The notes below the pieces were generated by a model, which was given only the letters and a program-made list of their open reading frames with translations, ran no database searches and was not told the origin of the DNA. Made by a program: the position numbers and the translations under genes. Positions 1 to 6,792 of a stretch of DNA of 12,569 bases are shown piece by piece (within the stretch, counting starts at the first letter, position 1; every line of letters starts with the position of its first letter). Where the stretch lies: positions 1 through 12,569 of the forward strand of contig CAMBJN010000027.1 of assembly GCA_945867755.1 (NCBI GenBank). Reading direction: 5' to 3'. This DNA comes from Polynucleobacter meluiroseus. Its GTDB lineage: Bacteria > Pseudomonadota > Gammaproteobacteria > Burkholderiales > Burkholderiaceae.

Positions 1-1
1 G

Positions 2-151
2 TTTGGTGAAACTGATGTGGATAAGGTATTGGCCGAGTGCGATGCTTGCCGTAAAGCTAATCCAAATAATCATATTCGTTTGATTGGCTACGATAACTTC
101 AAGCAATCCCAAGGCGCATCAATGGTTATTTTCCGCGGCAAAACTGTATAA
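2..151 (+). CDS. cbbS: RuBisCO small subunit, Form IA type (3' end only)
   Basis: Partial gene, cut by the window's left edge. The last 49 codons are readable and end in TAA at 149-151. RuBisCO (ribulose-1,5-bisphosphate carboxylase/oxygenase) is the cytoplasmic CO2-fixing L8S8 enzyme, and this chain is its small subunit. The visible C-terminus contains RLIGYDN, then SQGASMVIFRG. This matches the green-like Form IA/IB small-subunit ending and lacks the extended tail of red-like Form IC/ID subunits. Form IA fits the cbbQ-cbbO activase genes just downstream. The catalytic large-subunit gene cbbL presumably lies upstream, outside the window. No carboxysome shell gene follows, which suggests the non-carboxysomal Form IAq arrangement. 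The family call is secure; the exact subtype is inferred from a short fragment plus context. Confidence 0.93.
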   Translation, partial: FGETDVDKVLAECDACRKANPNNHIRLIGYDNFKQSQGASMVIFRGKTV

Positions 152-162
152 GAGTTTGCAAA

Positions 163-192
163 GCCACATTTCTCTTCGTTGAGGAATGTGGC
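163..192 (+). promoter_or_regulatory. Strong intercistronic hairpin between cbbS and cbbQ
   Basis: The arms gccacatttctc (163-174) and gaggaatgtggc (181-192) pair over 12 bp with one G-U wobble, around the 6-nt loop ttcgtt. The structure begins 11 nt after the cbbS stop codon. No run of T follows, so it does not look like a classical intrinsic terminator. It is better read as a 3' stabiliser of the cbbLS mRNA or a partial attenuator that keeps RuBisCO mRNA above activase mRNA. The pairing is seen directly; the function is inferred. Confidence 0.72.
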
Positions 193-242
193 GAACCGCA
201 ATACCAGCAAGCCACTTTATTTTATAGTCAGTGGAGTTAGTC

Positions 243-1046
243 ATGAGTGAGAACCTAGACGCTTATCGCGTATCACAAGAACCTTATTACCGCCCAGTAG
301 CGGATGAGGTTGAGCTTTACGAAGCTGCTTATTCAGTGCGCATGCCAATGATGTTGAAGGGCCCGACTGGTTGTGGCAAAACTCGTTTTGTTGAGTACAT
401 GGCTTGGAAATTGAATAAGCCATTGATCACGGTCGCTTGTAATGAAGACATGACCGCATCAGATTTGGTCGGACGTTTTTTATTAGATGCTAATGGAACA
501 CATTGGCAAGATGGACCTTTAGCAATGGCTGCTCGTTCAGGCGCCATTTGTTATTTGGATGAAGTAGTTGAAGCCAGACAAGACACGACTGTGGTCATTC
601 ATCCGCTCACAGATAATCGTCGAGTATTACCACTTGAAAAAAAGGGAGAGCTAGTAAAGGCTCATCCAGACTTTCAGATTGTTATTTCCTATAACCCGGG
701 CTATCAAAGCTTGATGAAAGATCTAAAACAATCGACCAAGCAGCGTTTCGGAGCTTTGGATTTTAATTATCCAGATCATGACATTGAGACAGAAATTGTT
801 GCTCATGAAACCGGCGTTAGTTCTGATGTTGCTCGAAAATTAGTAGGAATTGCTGAACGCGCCCGTAATTTAAAAGGCCATGGCTTGGACGAAGGTATAT
901 CAACTCGTATGTTAATTTATGCAGGTAGTTTGATAGCGCAGGGTGTCACAGCTCAGGCTGCTTGTCGAGTAGCTTTGGTGCGCCCAATCACGGATGACCC
1001 AGATATGCGTGATGCTTTAGATGCTGCTGTTGCAACTTTCTTTTAA
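243..1046 (+). CDS. cbbQ: RuBisCO activase AAA+ ATPase CbbQ
   Basis: MoxR-type AAA+ ATPase of 267 residues, the usual CbbQ size. It forms hexamers that work with CbbO to remodel inhibited RuBisCO in the cytoplasm. Visible motifs are Walker A GPTGCGKT (residues 40-47), Walker B ICYLDE (102-107, with D106 and E107), a sensor-1-like Asn in SYNPG (N151) and an arginine-finger candidate in STKQRF (R168). The CbbQ C-terminal domain follows. An in-frame GTG at 231 would add four residues. The ATG at 243 is preferred because GGAG at 233-236 sits 6 nt upstream as a ribosome binding site. The gene lies 91 nt after cbbS, beyond the hairpin, and 15 nt before cbbO, so Q and O are probably co-transcribed. 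The nitric-oxide-reductase protein NorQ is a close relative, but the cbbS neighbour settles the call. Confidence 0.96.
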   Translation: MSENLDAYRVSQEPYYRPVADEVELYEAAYSVRMPMMLKGPTGCGKTRFVEYMAWKLNKPLITVACNEDMTASDLVGRFLLDANGTHWQDGPLAMAARSGAICYLDEVVEARQDTTVVIHPLTDNRRVLPLEKKGELVKAHPDFQIVISYNPGYQSLMKDLKQSTKQRFGALDFNYPDHDIETEIVAHETGVSSDVARKLVGIAERARNLKGHGLDEGISTRMLIYAGSLIAQGVTAQAACRVALVRPITDDPDMRDALDAAVATFF

Positions 1047-1061
1047 CGTAAAGAGCCCGTC

Positions 1062-3419
1062 ATGTCGGCGCACTTAAACGACCACGCTGAATGGATTGAT
1101 CAACTTGAGCCTGAATCTCGAGTATTGCTTGAGAGTGTATGGTCTGATGCCACAAAAGTTTTTTCGGCAAGGGGTTTAGATAATTACGTCAAGGGTGCTG
1201 CAGCGCTCCGTGGATTGGGACGCGGAGTTGAGTTGGTTAATGCGTGGATTGATAGTGCTCCTCAAGTAGCCAAAGAAATTGGTGAAGATGTTGTCGGTGA
1301 ATTGGCAACCACCGCGTTGCTGCTAGCATCAAAAACATCTGGATCAGTGATTGAACTGGTATTGGCGACCGCGCCAACAGCCGCAGGACGTTTGGCTGAT
1401 AGCTCTCTTTTCATGCAGTACTTACAGTTTTTAAACACTTTGGTTGCTCAAGCGCCGCGTGGCTTGCGTCCAATGTTGGGACAGCTTGACACATTGTTTG
1501 CTCAGTTGACTCTGGGTGGGTTGAGACGTTGGGCAACTTGGGGTGCACAGGCCCATAGAACAAATTATGAAGAACAGGTCGCTTATTTTGGTTTAGAGTC
1601 AAAAGAATCCTTGGCTATGCTACAAAAAGAGCGTAAGGGAACATTGCTGGTAGATGTTCAACGCAGAATTAATATGTACCTTAGAGCGTTGTGGGGTCGC
1701 GACTTTTTCATGAAGCCAACCGCCGGTGATTTTGAAACCCGTGACGGTTACAAGCCATTCATTGAAGATTATTTTATTCATTTGCCAGATGCATACGATG
1801 CCGTTGAAGGTAACCAGGGGGTGGTTGACGCCTCTCAACTTTATCGAGCTGCTGCTGCTCATGCTGCGGCGCATGTGGTTTTTACTCGCCAAGCCATCTC
1901 TGCTGAATCATTGAATCCTTGGCAGATGGCTTTGATTGGATTGGCTGAGGATGCTCGAGTGGAAGCTTTGGCTTTGGCCAAGTTCCCTGGCTTAAGATCT
2001 TTATGGGCTGATTTACACACTGTGTCATCAAGCCAATGTAAGACAGCGGGTGACTGGCTCAATCGTATGGCACGTGCTTGGGTTGATCCAGATTATGAAG
2101 ATACCCATCCATGGATTGCACGGGGTCGTGCTTTATTTGCTCAGGCTTTACCAAAAATGATTGCTGAGCCAAACAACAACACAATTTCTTGGGACATTGG
2201 TGTGAGCCTCGCATCTTCGTACAAAGACCTGACCGAAGGACCATCCTTCCAAACACGCACAGATATTCAGACAGCAAGCTATAGAGATGACAATCGTTAT
2301 TTCTGGGCATTTGACGGCTATGATTTTGAGCGATCAATTGCAGCTGGCTATGAGGCTCCACAACAAATTCGCAAAGAAGTTAATTTGATGGAATTTGTGA
2401 ATGAATTAGAAGTGGAGGGCGCAGGCGACGACGCTCAAGAAGTGTGGGTGCTTGGAACAGAACTTTTCCCTTATGAAGATCTCGGCATTTCTTTTAATGA
2501 AAGCGAGGGACGTGAGCCTGTCTTACCACCTGTTCATTATGGTGAATGGGATCATATGATTCAGTTAGAGAGACCGGCTTGGGTCACCGTTCAAGAGCGA
2601 AAACCCAAATTAGGGGATCCATCTCTGATCAATGATGTACTTGTTGAGCAAAGACGTTTGATTGGTCGAATGAAATATATTTTGGATGCTATGCAACCGC
2701 AAGGTGTTCAACGAATAAGAAAATTAGAAGACGGTGACGACATTGACTTAAGTGCTGCACTTGCTTCATTGATAGATATTCGTATGGGCCGTCAACCTGA
2801 CCCACGCATCATGATGCGCAGTGTTCGTAAAACACGTGATATTTCAGTATTGGTTTTATTAGATTTATCGTATTCAACCAATGACAAGGTTTCAGGTCAA
2901 GATCAAACCGTGCTTGATCTCACGCGCTCGGCTTGTGCATTATTGGCAGATGCTATACAAAAAGTAGGTGATCCTTTTGCCATTCACGGATTTTGTTCGG
3001 ATGGTCGTCATGATGTTAATTACTGGCGATTTAAAGATTTTGATCAGCCCTACGATGATATTGCAAAGGCTCGTTTGGCTGGCATGGAAGGAAAGTTATC
3101 CACTCGGATGGGCGCAGCTATTCGACATGCGACGTCGGCTCTGAAAGCTCAGCGCAGCACCAAAAAATTACTATTGGTGATCACAGATGGGGAGCCAGCA
3201 GATGTGGATGTTCGAGATCCACAATATTTGCGCCAAGACACTAAGAAAGCTGTTGAAGAGGCTGGTCGAAATGGAATCATGACTTACTGCATGAGTTTGG
3301 ACCCTACAGCAGATCAATATGTGCGACGCATTTTTGGTGAGAAAAACTATATGGTGGTTGATAAGGTGGAGCGTCTCCCTGAAAAATTACCTGTCTTGTA
3401 TACTGGCCTTACAAGGTAA
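1062..3419 (+). CDS. cbbO: RuBisCO activase adaptor CbbO with C-terminal vWA domain
   Basis: Large 785-residue protein of the CbbO/NorD family. It partners with CbbQ and is known in this family to dock the ATPase onto RuBisCO. The N-terminal ~590 residues show no enzymatic motif. A von Willebrand factor A domain fills roughly residues 594-780 and carries a complete metal-dependent adhesion site: DLSYS (D601, S603, S605), T681 in STRMG, and D709 in ITDGE. In CbbO the MIDAS site contacts an acidic residue on RuBisCO, and its integrity here argues for a working activator. The start lies 15 nt after cbbQ with only a weak purine-rich ribosome site (AAAGAG near 1049-1054). That suggests translation partly coupled to cbbQ. 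The stop lies 5 nt before the next small gene. NorD is the main alternative family and is unlikely in this operon. Confidence 0.95.
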   Translation: MSAHLNDHAEWIDQLEPESRVLLESVWSDATKVFSARGLDNYVKGAAALRGLGRGVELVNAWIDSAPQVAKEIGEDVVGELATTALLLASKTSGSVIELVLATAPTAAGRLADSSLFMQYLQFLNTLVAQAPRGLRPMLGQLDTLFAQLTLGGLRRWATWGAQAHRTNYEEQVAYFGLESKESLAMLQKERKGTLLVDVQRRINMYLRALWGRDFFMKPTAGDFETRDGYKPFIEDYFIHLPDAYDAVEGNQGVVDASQLYRAAAAHAAAHVVFTRQAISAESLNPWQMALIGLAEDARVEALALAKFPGLRSLWADLHTVSSSQCKTAGDWLNRMARAWVDPDYEDTHPWIARGRALFAQALPKMIAEPNNNTISWDIGVSLASSYKDLTEGPSFQTRTDIQTASYRDDNRYFWAFDGYDFERSIAAGYEAPQQIRKEVNLMEFVNELEVEGAGDDAQEVWVLGTELFPYEDLGISFNESEGREPVLPPVHYGEWDHMIQLERPAWVTVQERKPKLGDPSLINDVLVEQRRLIGRMKYILDAMQPQGVQRIRKLEDGDDIDLSAALASLIDIRMGRQPDPRIMMRSVRKTRDISVLVLLDLSYSTNDKVSGQDQTVLDLTRSACALLADAIQKVGDPFAIHGFCSDGRHDVNYWRFKDFDQPYDDIAKARLAGMEGKLSTRMGAAIRHATSALKAQRSTKKLLLVITDGEPADVDVRDPQYLRQDTKKAVEEAGRNGIMTYCMSLDPTADQYVRRIFGEKNYMVVDKVERLPEKLPVLYTGLTR

Positions 3420-3424
3420 ATCAT

Positions 3425-3742
3425 ATGAACACTATTCAAAGTAAAACTCTCACCTATACAGGTATTGATAACGAGGAACACCATGGCATGACCATGACAG
3501 GCCGCATCATTCGAGATGCCTGGGTCTTTGGTTTGCTCGAAGAGGGTGATGGTTTTGCTGGTAAAAATGCTGGCGAGCTACAAAATTTATTTGAGCAAGT
3601 TCATGAGGCGTGGGAGCGTTATGGACAGTTGCCCAGTCATTTGCCGCCAGACTTAGCAGCGCGTCATGAGCGTATTCATGCTGAAGCGATGGTCAGAGCC
3701 AAGAAGAGTGGCTGGGACCCTGAGTTGGGTGAAGACGACTAG
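3425..3742 (+). CDS. Small acidic protein of unknown function linked to cbbQO (orf105)
   Basis: Predicted 105-residue soluble protein that I do not recognise. It starts 5 nt after the cbbO stop, with AAGG at 3413-3416 inside the end of cbbO serving as ribosome binding site 8 nt upstream. It is therefore very likely co-translated with cbbO. There is no signal peptide, membrane segment or cysteine. The N-terminal ~20 residues look polar and beta-prone. A segment containing GRIIRDAWVFGLL (about 26-38) looks amphipathic, followed by a Gly-rich turn. Helical stretches (about 48-65 and 76-94) flank the proline-rich link LPSHLPPDL, and the acidic tail ends WDPELGEDD. Codon use resembles its neighbours. 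Position suggests a role with CbbQO or RuBisCO, such as an assembly factor or regulator, but nothing in the sequence proves this. It is unlikely to be a chance ORF given spacing and composition. Confidence 0.8.
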   Translation: MNTIQSKTLTYTGIDNEEHHGMTMTGRIIRDAWVFGLLEEGDGFAGKNAGELQNLFEQVHEAWERYGQLPSHLPPDLAARHERIHAEAMVRAKKSGWDPELGEDD

Positions 3743-3772
3743 TTTTAATTCATTGAATCTAGATTTGGTTGT
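3743..3772. other. Short convergent junction orf105 / cbbR
   Basis: Only 30 bp separate the stop codons of orf105 (+) and cbbR (-). The sequence is A+T-rich and contains the 10-nt palindrome aatctagatt (3755-3764 approximately), which has no loop and no adjoining T-run. I see no convincing bidirectional terminator, so transcripts from either side may run into the opposite gene. Confidence 0.6.
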
Positions 3773-4684
3773 TCATGCCCAAACATTGATTCTTGGTCCA
3801 GCCTGCTCAATCACAAATTCTTTAAATGCTAAAGCTGCGGGCGCTAATTTCTTTTGAGCGCGATGAGTGATGTACCAGTGGCCAATATGTGGAAGACCTA
3901 CAATATCCAATAGTACGATATGGCCGGAGGCTATCTCGTGTCTTACGGTTCGAAGAGATAAGAAGCTCAATCCCATTCCAGCCATGACTGCCTGTTTGAT
4001 AGTTTCATTACTGGGCATCTCCATAGCAATGTTCAGCTTTATCTTGTGAAACTCAAACATTCTCTCCATCGCTTGGCGTGTACCAGATGCTTTTTCTCTC
4101 ACCACAAACTCTTGATCGTTGAGATCTGAAAAGGTGGCTTGTTTTCTTCGAGACATTGGATGAGTAGGACCTGAAACGATGGCCATTGGATTGGTTGCAA
4201 AAGGAGTTGCTGTGCAACCCATTTCTTTTGGAACTCTTCCCATGATCACAAGGTCCACCTCGTTTCTCGAAAGCATGGCCAAAATATTCTCTCGGTTATC
4301 AATTTTTAGTGTGATTTTTATGCCGGGAAAAAGTTTTCTAAACTCAACCAATAACATTGGGACGAAATACTTGGTGGTTGTCACAATCCCTAAACTTATT
4401 TCACCTTGACCCAAATTCAGGTGGTTAGCCATGGCTGATTCAAGATCTTTTAGTTCGGAAAGTACTGATTTAGCCCGAGACAAAAACTCCCATCCTGCGC
4501 TGGTGAGTTGAATATTTCGCCCCATTGGTTCAATCAAAGCTAAGCCAAATACATCTTCTAACTGTTTGATTTGCATAGAAATGGCTGGTTGAGTCACATG
4601 CAAATTTTCGGCTGCCTTGGAGATTGATTTCTCTTTGGCGACTTCAATAAATGTTTGGATTTGTTTGACTGTGTAGGGGCGCAT
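3773..4684 (-). CDS. cbbR: LysR-type transcriptional regulator CbbR
   Basis: LysR-family DNA-binding regulator of 303 residues, normal length. An N-terminal winged helix-turn-helix covers about residues 3-62. Its recognition region runs SISKAAENLHVTQPAIS (20-36), followed by the typical linker helix. The C-terminal periplasmic-binding-like effector domain spans about 90-300. In other proteobacteria CbbR activates cbb operons in response to metabolites such as RuBP, PEP or NADPH; the ligand here cannot be read off. The CbbR assignment rests mainly on its place between two cbb blocks. It diverges from cbbF across 110 bp, the classical geometry for a LysR regulator controlling its neighbour and itself. 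It converges on orf105. No good ribosome binding site is visible upstream of its ATG, which may keep expression low. Confidence 0.92.
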   Translation of the reverse strand: MRPYTVKQIQTFIEVAKEKSISKAAENLHVTQPAISMQIKQLEDVFGLALIEPMGRNIQLTSAGWEFLSRAKSVLSELKDLESAMANHLNLGQGEISLGIVTTTKYFVPMLLVEFRKLFPGIKITLKIDNRENILAMLSRNEVDLVIMGRVPKEMGCTATPFATNPMAIVSGPTHPMSRRKQATFSDLNDQEFVVREKASGTRQAMERMFEFHKIKLNIAMEMPSNETIKQAVMAGMGLSFLSLRTVRHEIASGHIVLLDIVGLPHIGHWYITHRAQKKLAPAALAFKEFVIEQAGPRINVWA

Positions 4685-4794
4685 ACTTAATTATCAGCTA
4701 AAACTTATGAATAAGTAAATATTTATGATTTGATATTATGAATATACCAAACTACAGTTATTCCATAAATTAAATATGGGTATAGGGAAACGAT
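4685..4794. promoter_or_regulatory. cbbR-cbbF divergent control region with likely CbbR sites
   Basis: This very A+T-rich 110-bp gap must hold promoters for cbbR (leftward) and the cbbF operon (rightward). ACTTAT-GA-ATAAGT (4703-4716) is a perfect 6-bp inverted repeat containing a LysR-type T-N11-A (T4705, A4717). TTATGAATA occurs twice, at 4705-4713 and 4736-4744, 31 bp apart or about three helical turns. A further inverted repeat, CCATA-N7-TATGG, lies at 4763-4779. These repeats are seen directly; their role as CbbR recognition and activation sites is inferred from LysR family behaviour. Confidence 0.6.
4730..4758 (+). promoter_or_regulatory. Candidate sigma70 promoter for the cbbF operon
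   Basis: TTGATA (4730-4735) and TACAGT (4753-4758) are separated by 17 bp. That gives a good -35 and a modest -10 match, with transcription starting near 4765. This would place the inverted repeat at about -55 and the second TTATGAATA copy at about -29 to -21, as expected for LysR activation. The weak -10 fits an activator-dependent promoter. Other A+T-rich hexamers nearby could compete. Confidence 0.4.
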
Positions 4795-5856
4795 ATGCAT
4801 CTAGGGAGAACCACCTTATCAAAGTTCTTAATTCAGCAGTTACAAGCTGAGGGAAAGAGTGATTTAGCTGCATTACTGGTAGATGTGGCTGCAGCTGTCA
4901 AGGCGATATCTGCAATGACCGCCAAGGGAGATTTGGCTGGAATTTTAGGTAGCTTAGATACCCAAAATGTCCAAGGAGAAACCCAGAAAAAATTGGATGT
5001 GCTGTCAGACAAAGCCTTTATCAATACTTTCCAATTAGGAGGTTTGATTGCAGGTTTGGCATCGGAAGAAAATGATGACCCAATCTTGGTGAGTGATCCT
5101 GCAAAAAAAGGACCATTTTTAGCTGTCTTTGATCCTCTAGATGGTTCATCGAATATTGATGTGAACGTTTCAGTTGGTTCAATTTTCTCAATTTTAGAAG
5201 CACCCAAAGGCAGAGACCCTGTCATGGCTGATTACTTGCAACCTGGGACCAAACAATTGGCAGCCGGGTATGCCATATATGGACCGTCAACAATGTTGGT
5301 GATCACAGTTGGCAAAGGCACCCATGGATTCACTTTGGATCGTGAGGTAGGTAACTTCATCTTGACTCATCTTGATATTGAGATTCCTGCTGATACGAGT
5401 GAGTTTGCGATTAATACAAGTAACGAACGTTTTTGGGAGCCGCCAATTCAACGTTACGTGACTGAATGCAAGGCCGGAAAAACAGATATTCGCGGTCGTG
5501 ATTTCAATATGCGTTGGATTGCCTCTATGGTGGCTGATGTTCATCGTATTTTGATGCGTGGTGGTGTATTCATGTACCCGCGTGACACCAAAGATATTTC
5601 AAAGCCTGGGCGTCTGCGTTTGATGTATGAGGCTAATCCCATGAGCTTTGTGATTGAGCAAGCCAAAGGTTTGGCATCGACAGGTCGTCAACGCATCATG
5701 GATGTGCAACCAGAAAATATTCATCAACGTATTCCAGTGGTTGTAGGCTCGCGCAATGAAGTGGAGCGCATAGAAAAATATCACCACGAATATGACACCG
5801 GATCAGACCAAAAATACTCATCACCACTATTTGGTGATCGATCCCTATATCGCTGA
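4795..5856 (+). CDS. cbbF: Fructose-1,6-bisphosphatase, class I
   Basis: Hydrolyses fructose-1,6-bisphosphate (and in autotrophs often sedoheptulose-1,7-bisphosphate) in the regenerative part of the Calvin cycle. It is cytoplasmic and Mg-dependent. The 353-residue protein is collinear with class I FBPases. Visible motifs are ASEE (E91, E92), the metal-binding signature DPLDGSSNID (113-122), and the substrate segment RLRLMYEANPMSF (273-285, with E279). The tail SPLFGDRSLYR resembles other betaproteobacterial forms. AGGGA at 4784-4788 is a well-placed ribosome site 6 nt before the ATG. It is the first gene of the block divergent from cbbR, and cbbP follows after 28 nt. One oddity is Lys291 in EQAKG, where EQAGG is the more usual reading. 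Whether it is the cbb-specific copy or the only FBPase of the genome cannot be told here. Confidence 0.96.
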   Translation: MHLGRTTLSKFLIQQLQAEGKSDLAALLVDVAAAVKAISAMTAKGDLAGILGSLDTQNVQGETQKKLDVLSDKAFINTFQLGGLIAGLASEENDDPILVSDPAKKGPFLAVFDPLDGSSNIDVNVSVGSIFSILEAPKGRDPVMADYLQPGTKQLAAGYAIYGPSTMLVITVGKGTHGFTLDREVGNFILTHLDIEIPADTSEFAINTSNERFWEPPIQRYVTECKAGKTDIRGRDFNMRWIASMVADVHRILMRGGVFMYPRDTKDISKPGRLRLMYEANPMSFVIEQAKGLASTGRQRIMDVQPENIHQRIPVVVGSRNEVERIEKYHHEYDTGSDQKYSSPLFGDRSLYR

Positions 5857-5884
5857 TCTTTAAAGATTAAATTGGAGAGAAAAA

Positions 5885-6757
5885 ATGTCAGTTAAATATC
5901 CTATTGTTGCTGTGACAGGTTCTTCAGGCGCTGGAACAACAACGGTGATGAAGAGCTTCCAACATATTTTTAGACGTGATGGTATCAAGGCTCAAGTTCT
6001 TGAAGGCGACTCAATGCATCGCTTTGATCGTATGTCAATGCGTGAGCAAATGAAAAAAGAATTGGAAAAAGGTAATAACCACTTTAGTCACTTTGGTCCA
6101 GAAGCTAACTTACTAAAAGAGTTAGAAGAAATTTTCAAAACATTTGGTGAGACCGGCGCAGGAAAATACCGTAAATACATCCATGATGCGGCTGAGGGCG
6201 CTGAGTTCAAGCAGGATCCAGGCACTTTTACACCCTGGAAAAACATGGAGCCAGGCGCTGACTTATTGTTTTATGAAGGTTTGCATGGCGCTTATGTTGG
6301 TGAAGATGCTAACGTAGCAAAACACGTTGATTTATTGGTAGGCGTGGTGCCCATTATCAATTTGGAGTGGATTCAAAAACTTCACCGTGACCAAAATATG
6401 CGAGGCTATTCACAGGATGCTGTTGTTGACACCATTTTGCGCCGTATGCCTGATTACATGAAGCATATCTGCCCACAATTCTCAAAGACTCATGTTAACT
6501 TTCAGCGTGTGCCTACCGTTGACACATCTAATCCATTCATCGCTAAAGATATTCCAAGTGCAGATGAAAGTATGGTGGTGATTCGCTTCGCAAATCCAAA
6601 GGGTATTGATTTCCCATACCTCATTTCAATGTTAGATGGTTCTATGATGACTCGTCCAAATACATTGGTGATCCCTGGCGGCAAAATGGGCTTGGCCATG
6701 CAATTGATTTTTACACCAATGATTCTTCGTTTGATGGATATGAAGCGTCGTATTTAA
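5885..6757 (+). CDS. cbbP: Phosphoribulokinase, proteobacterial (class I) type
   Basis: Phosphorylates ribulose-5-phosphate with ATP to make ribulose-1,5-bisphosphate, the RuBisCO substrate and a committed Calvin-cycle step. The length of 290 residues matches the octameric bacterial class. The P-loop is GSSGAGTT (12-19). Residues known from the Rhodobacter enzyme are conserved at the same numbering: D42, H45 and R49 in GDSMHRFDR, Walker-B E131 in FYEGLHG, then K165, R168, D169 and R173 in KLHRDQNMR, and the R186-R187 pair. This class is usually activated by NADH, and the arginines fit that. GGAG (5874-5877) lies 7 nt before the ATG. The cluster position between cbbF and cbbT confirms the role over uridine kinase, the related fold. 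No truncation or missing active-site residue is seen. Confidence 0.98.
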   Translation: MSVKYPIVAVTGSSGAGTTTVMKSFQHIFRRDGIKAQVLEGDSMHRFDRMSMREQMKKELEKGNNHFSHFGPEANLLKELEEIFKTFGETGAGKYRKYIHDAAEGAEFKQDPGTFTPWKNMEPGADLLFYEGLHGAYVGEDANVAKHVDLLVGVVPIINLEWIQKLHRDQNMRGYSQDAVVDTILRRMPDYMKHICPQFSKTHVNFQRVPTVDTSNPFIAKDIPSADESMVVIRFANPKGIDFPYLISMLDGSMMTRPNTLVIPGGKMGLAMQLIFTPMILRLMDMKRRI

Positions 6758-6792
6758 ATTATTTATCAAACTAATTAATTGAAAGAATCATC

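Noticed and set aside
231..3419. norQ-norD (nitric oxide reductase accessory genes) as identity of the AAA+/vWA pair
   Set aside because: The families are related, but the pair directly follows cbbS and sits in a full Calvin cluster with no nor structural genes.
3754..3765. Palindrome aatctagatt between orf105 and cbbR as a terminator
   Set aside because: Ten bases with no loop, A+T-rich and no T-run; too weak to form a terminator hairpin.
3666..3857. 63-codon + strand frame overlapping the end of orf105 and cbbR
   Set aside because: It overlaps both orf105 and the 3' end of cbbR out of frame, has no ribosome site, and is best explained as a shadow of the real genes.
4833..5225. 130-codon - strand frame inside cbbF
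   Set aside because: Antisense to the FBPase signature region and low-complexity in composition; no independent support.
5855..5868. atctttaaagat palindrome after cbbF as a hairpin terminator
   Set aside because: Stem of only about four pairs with a tiny loop; more likely chance in an A+T-rich spacer, and cbbP follows at once with its own good ribosome site.
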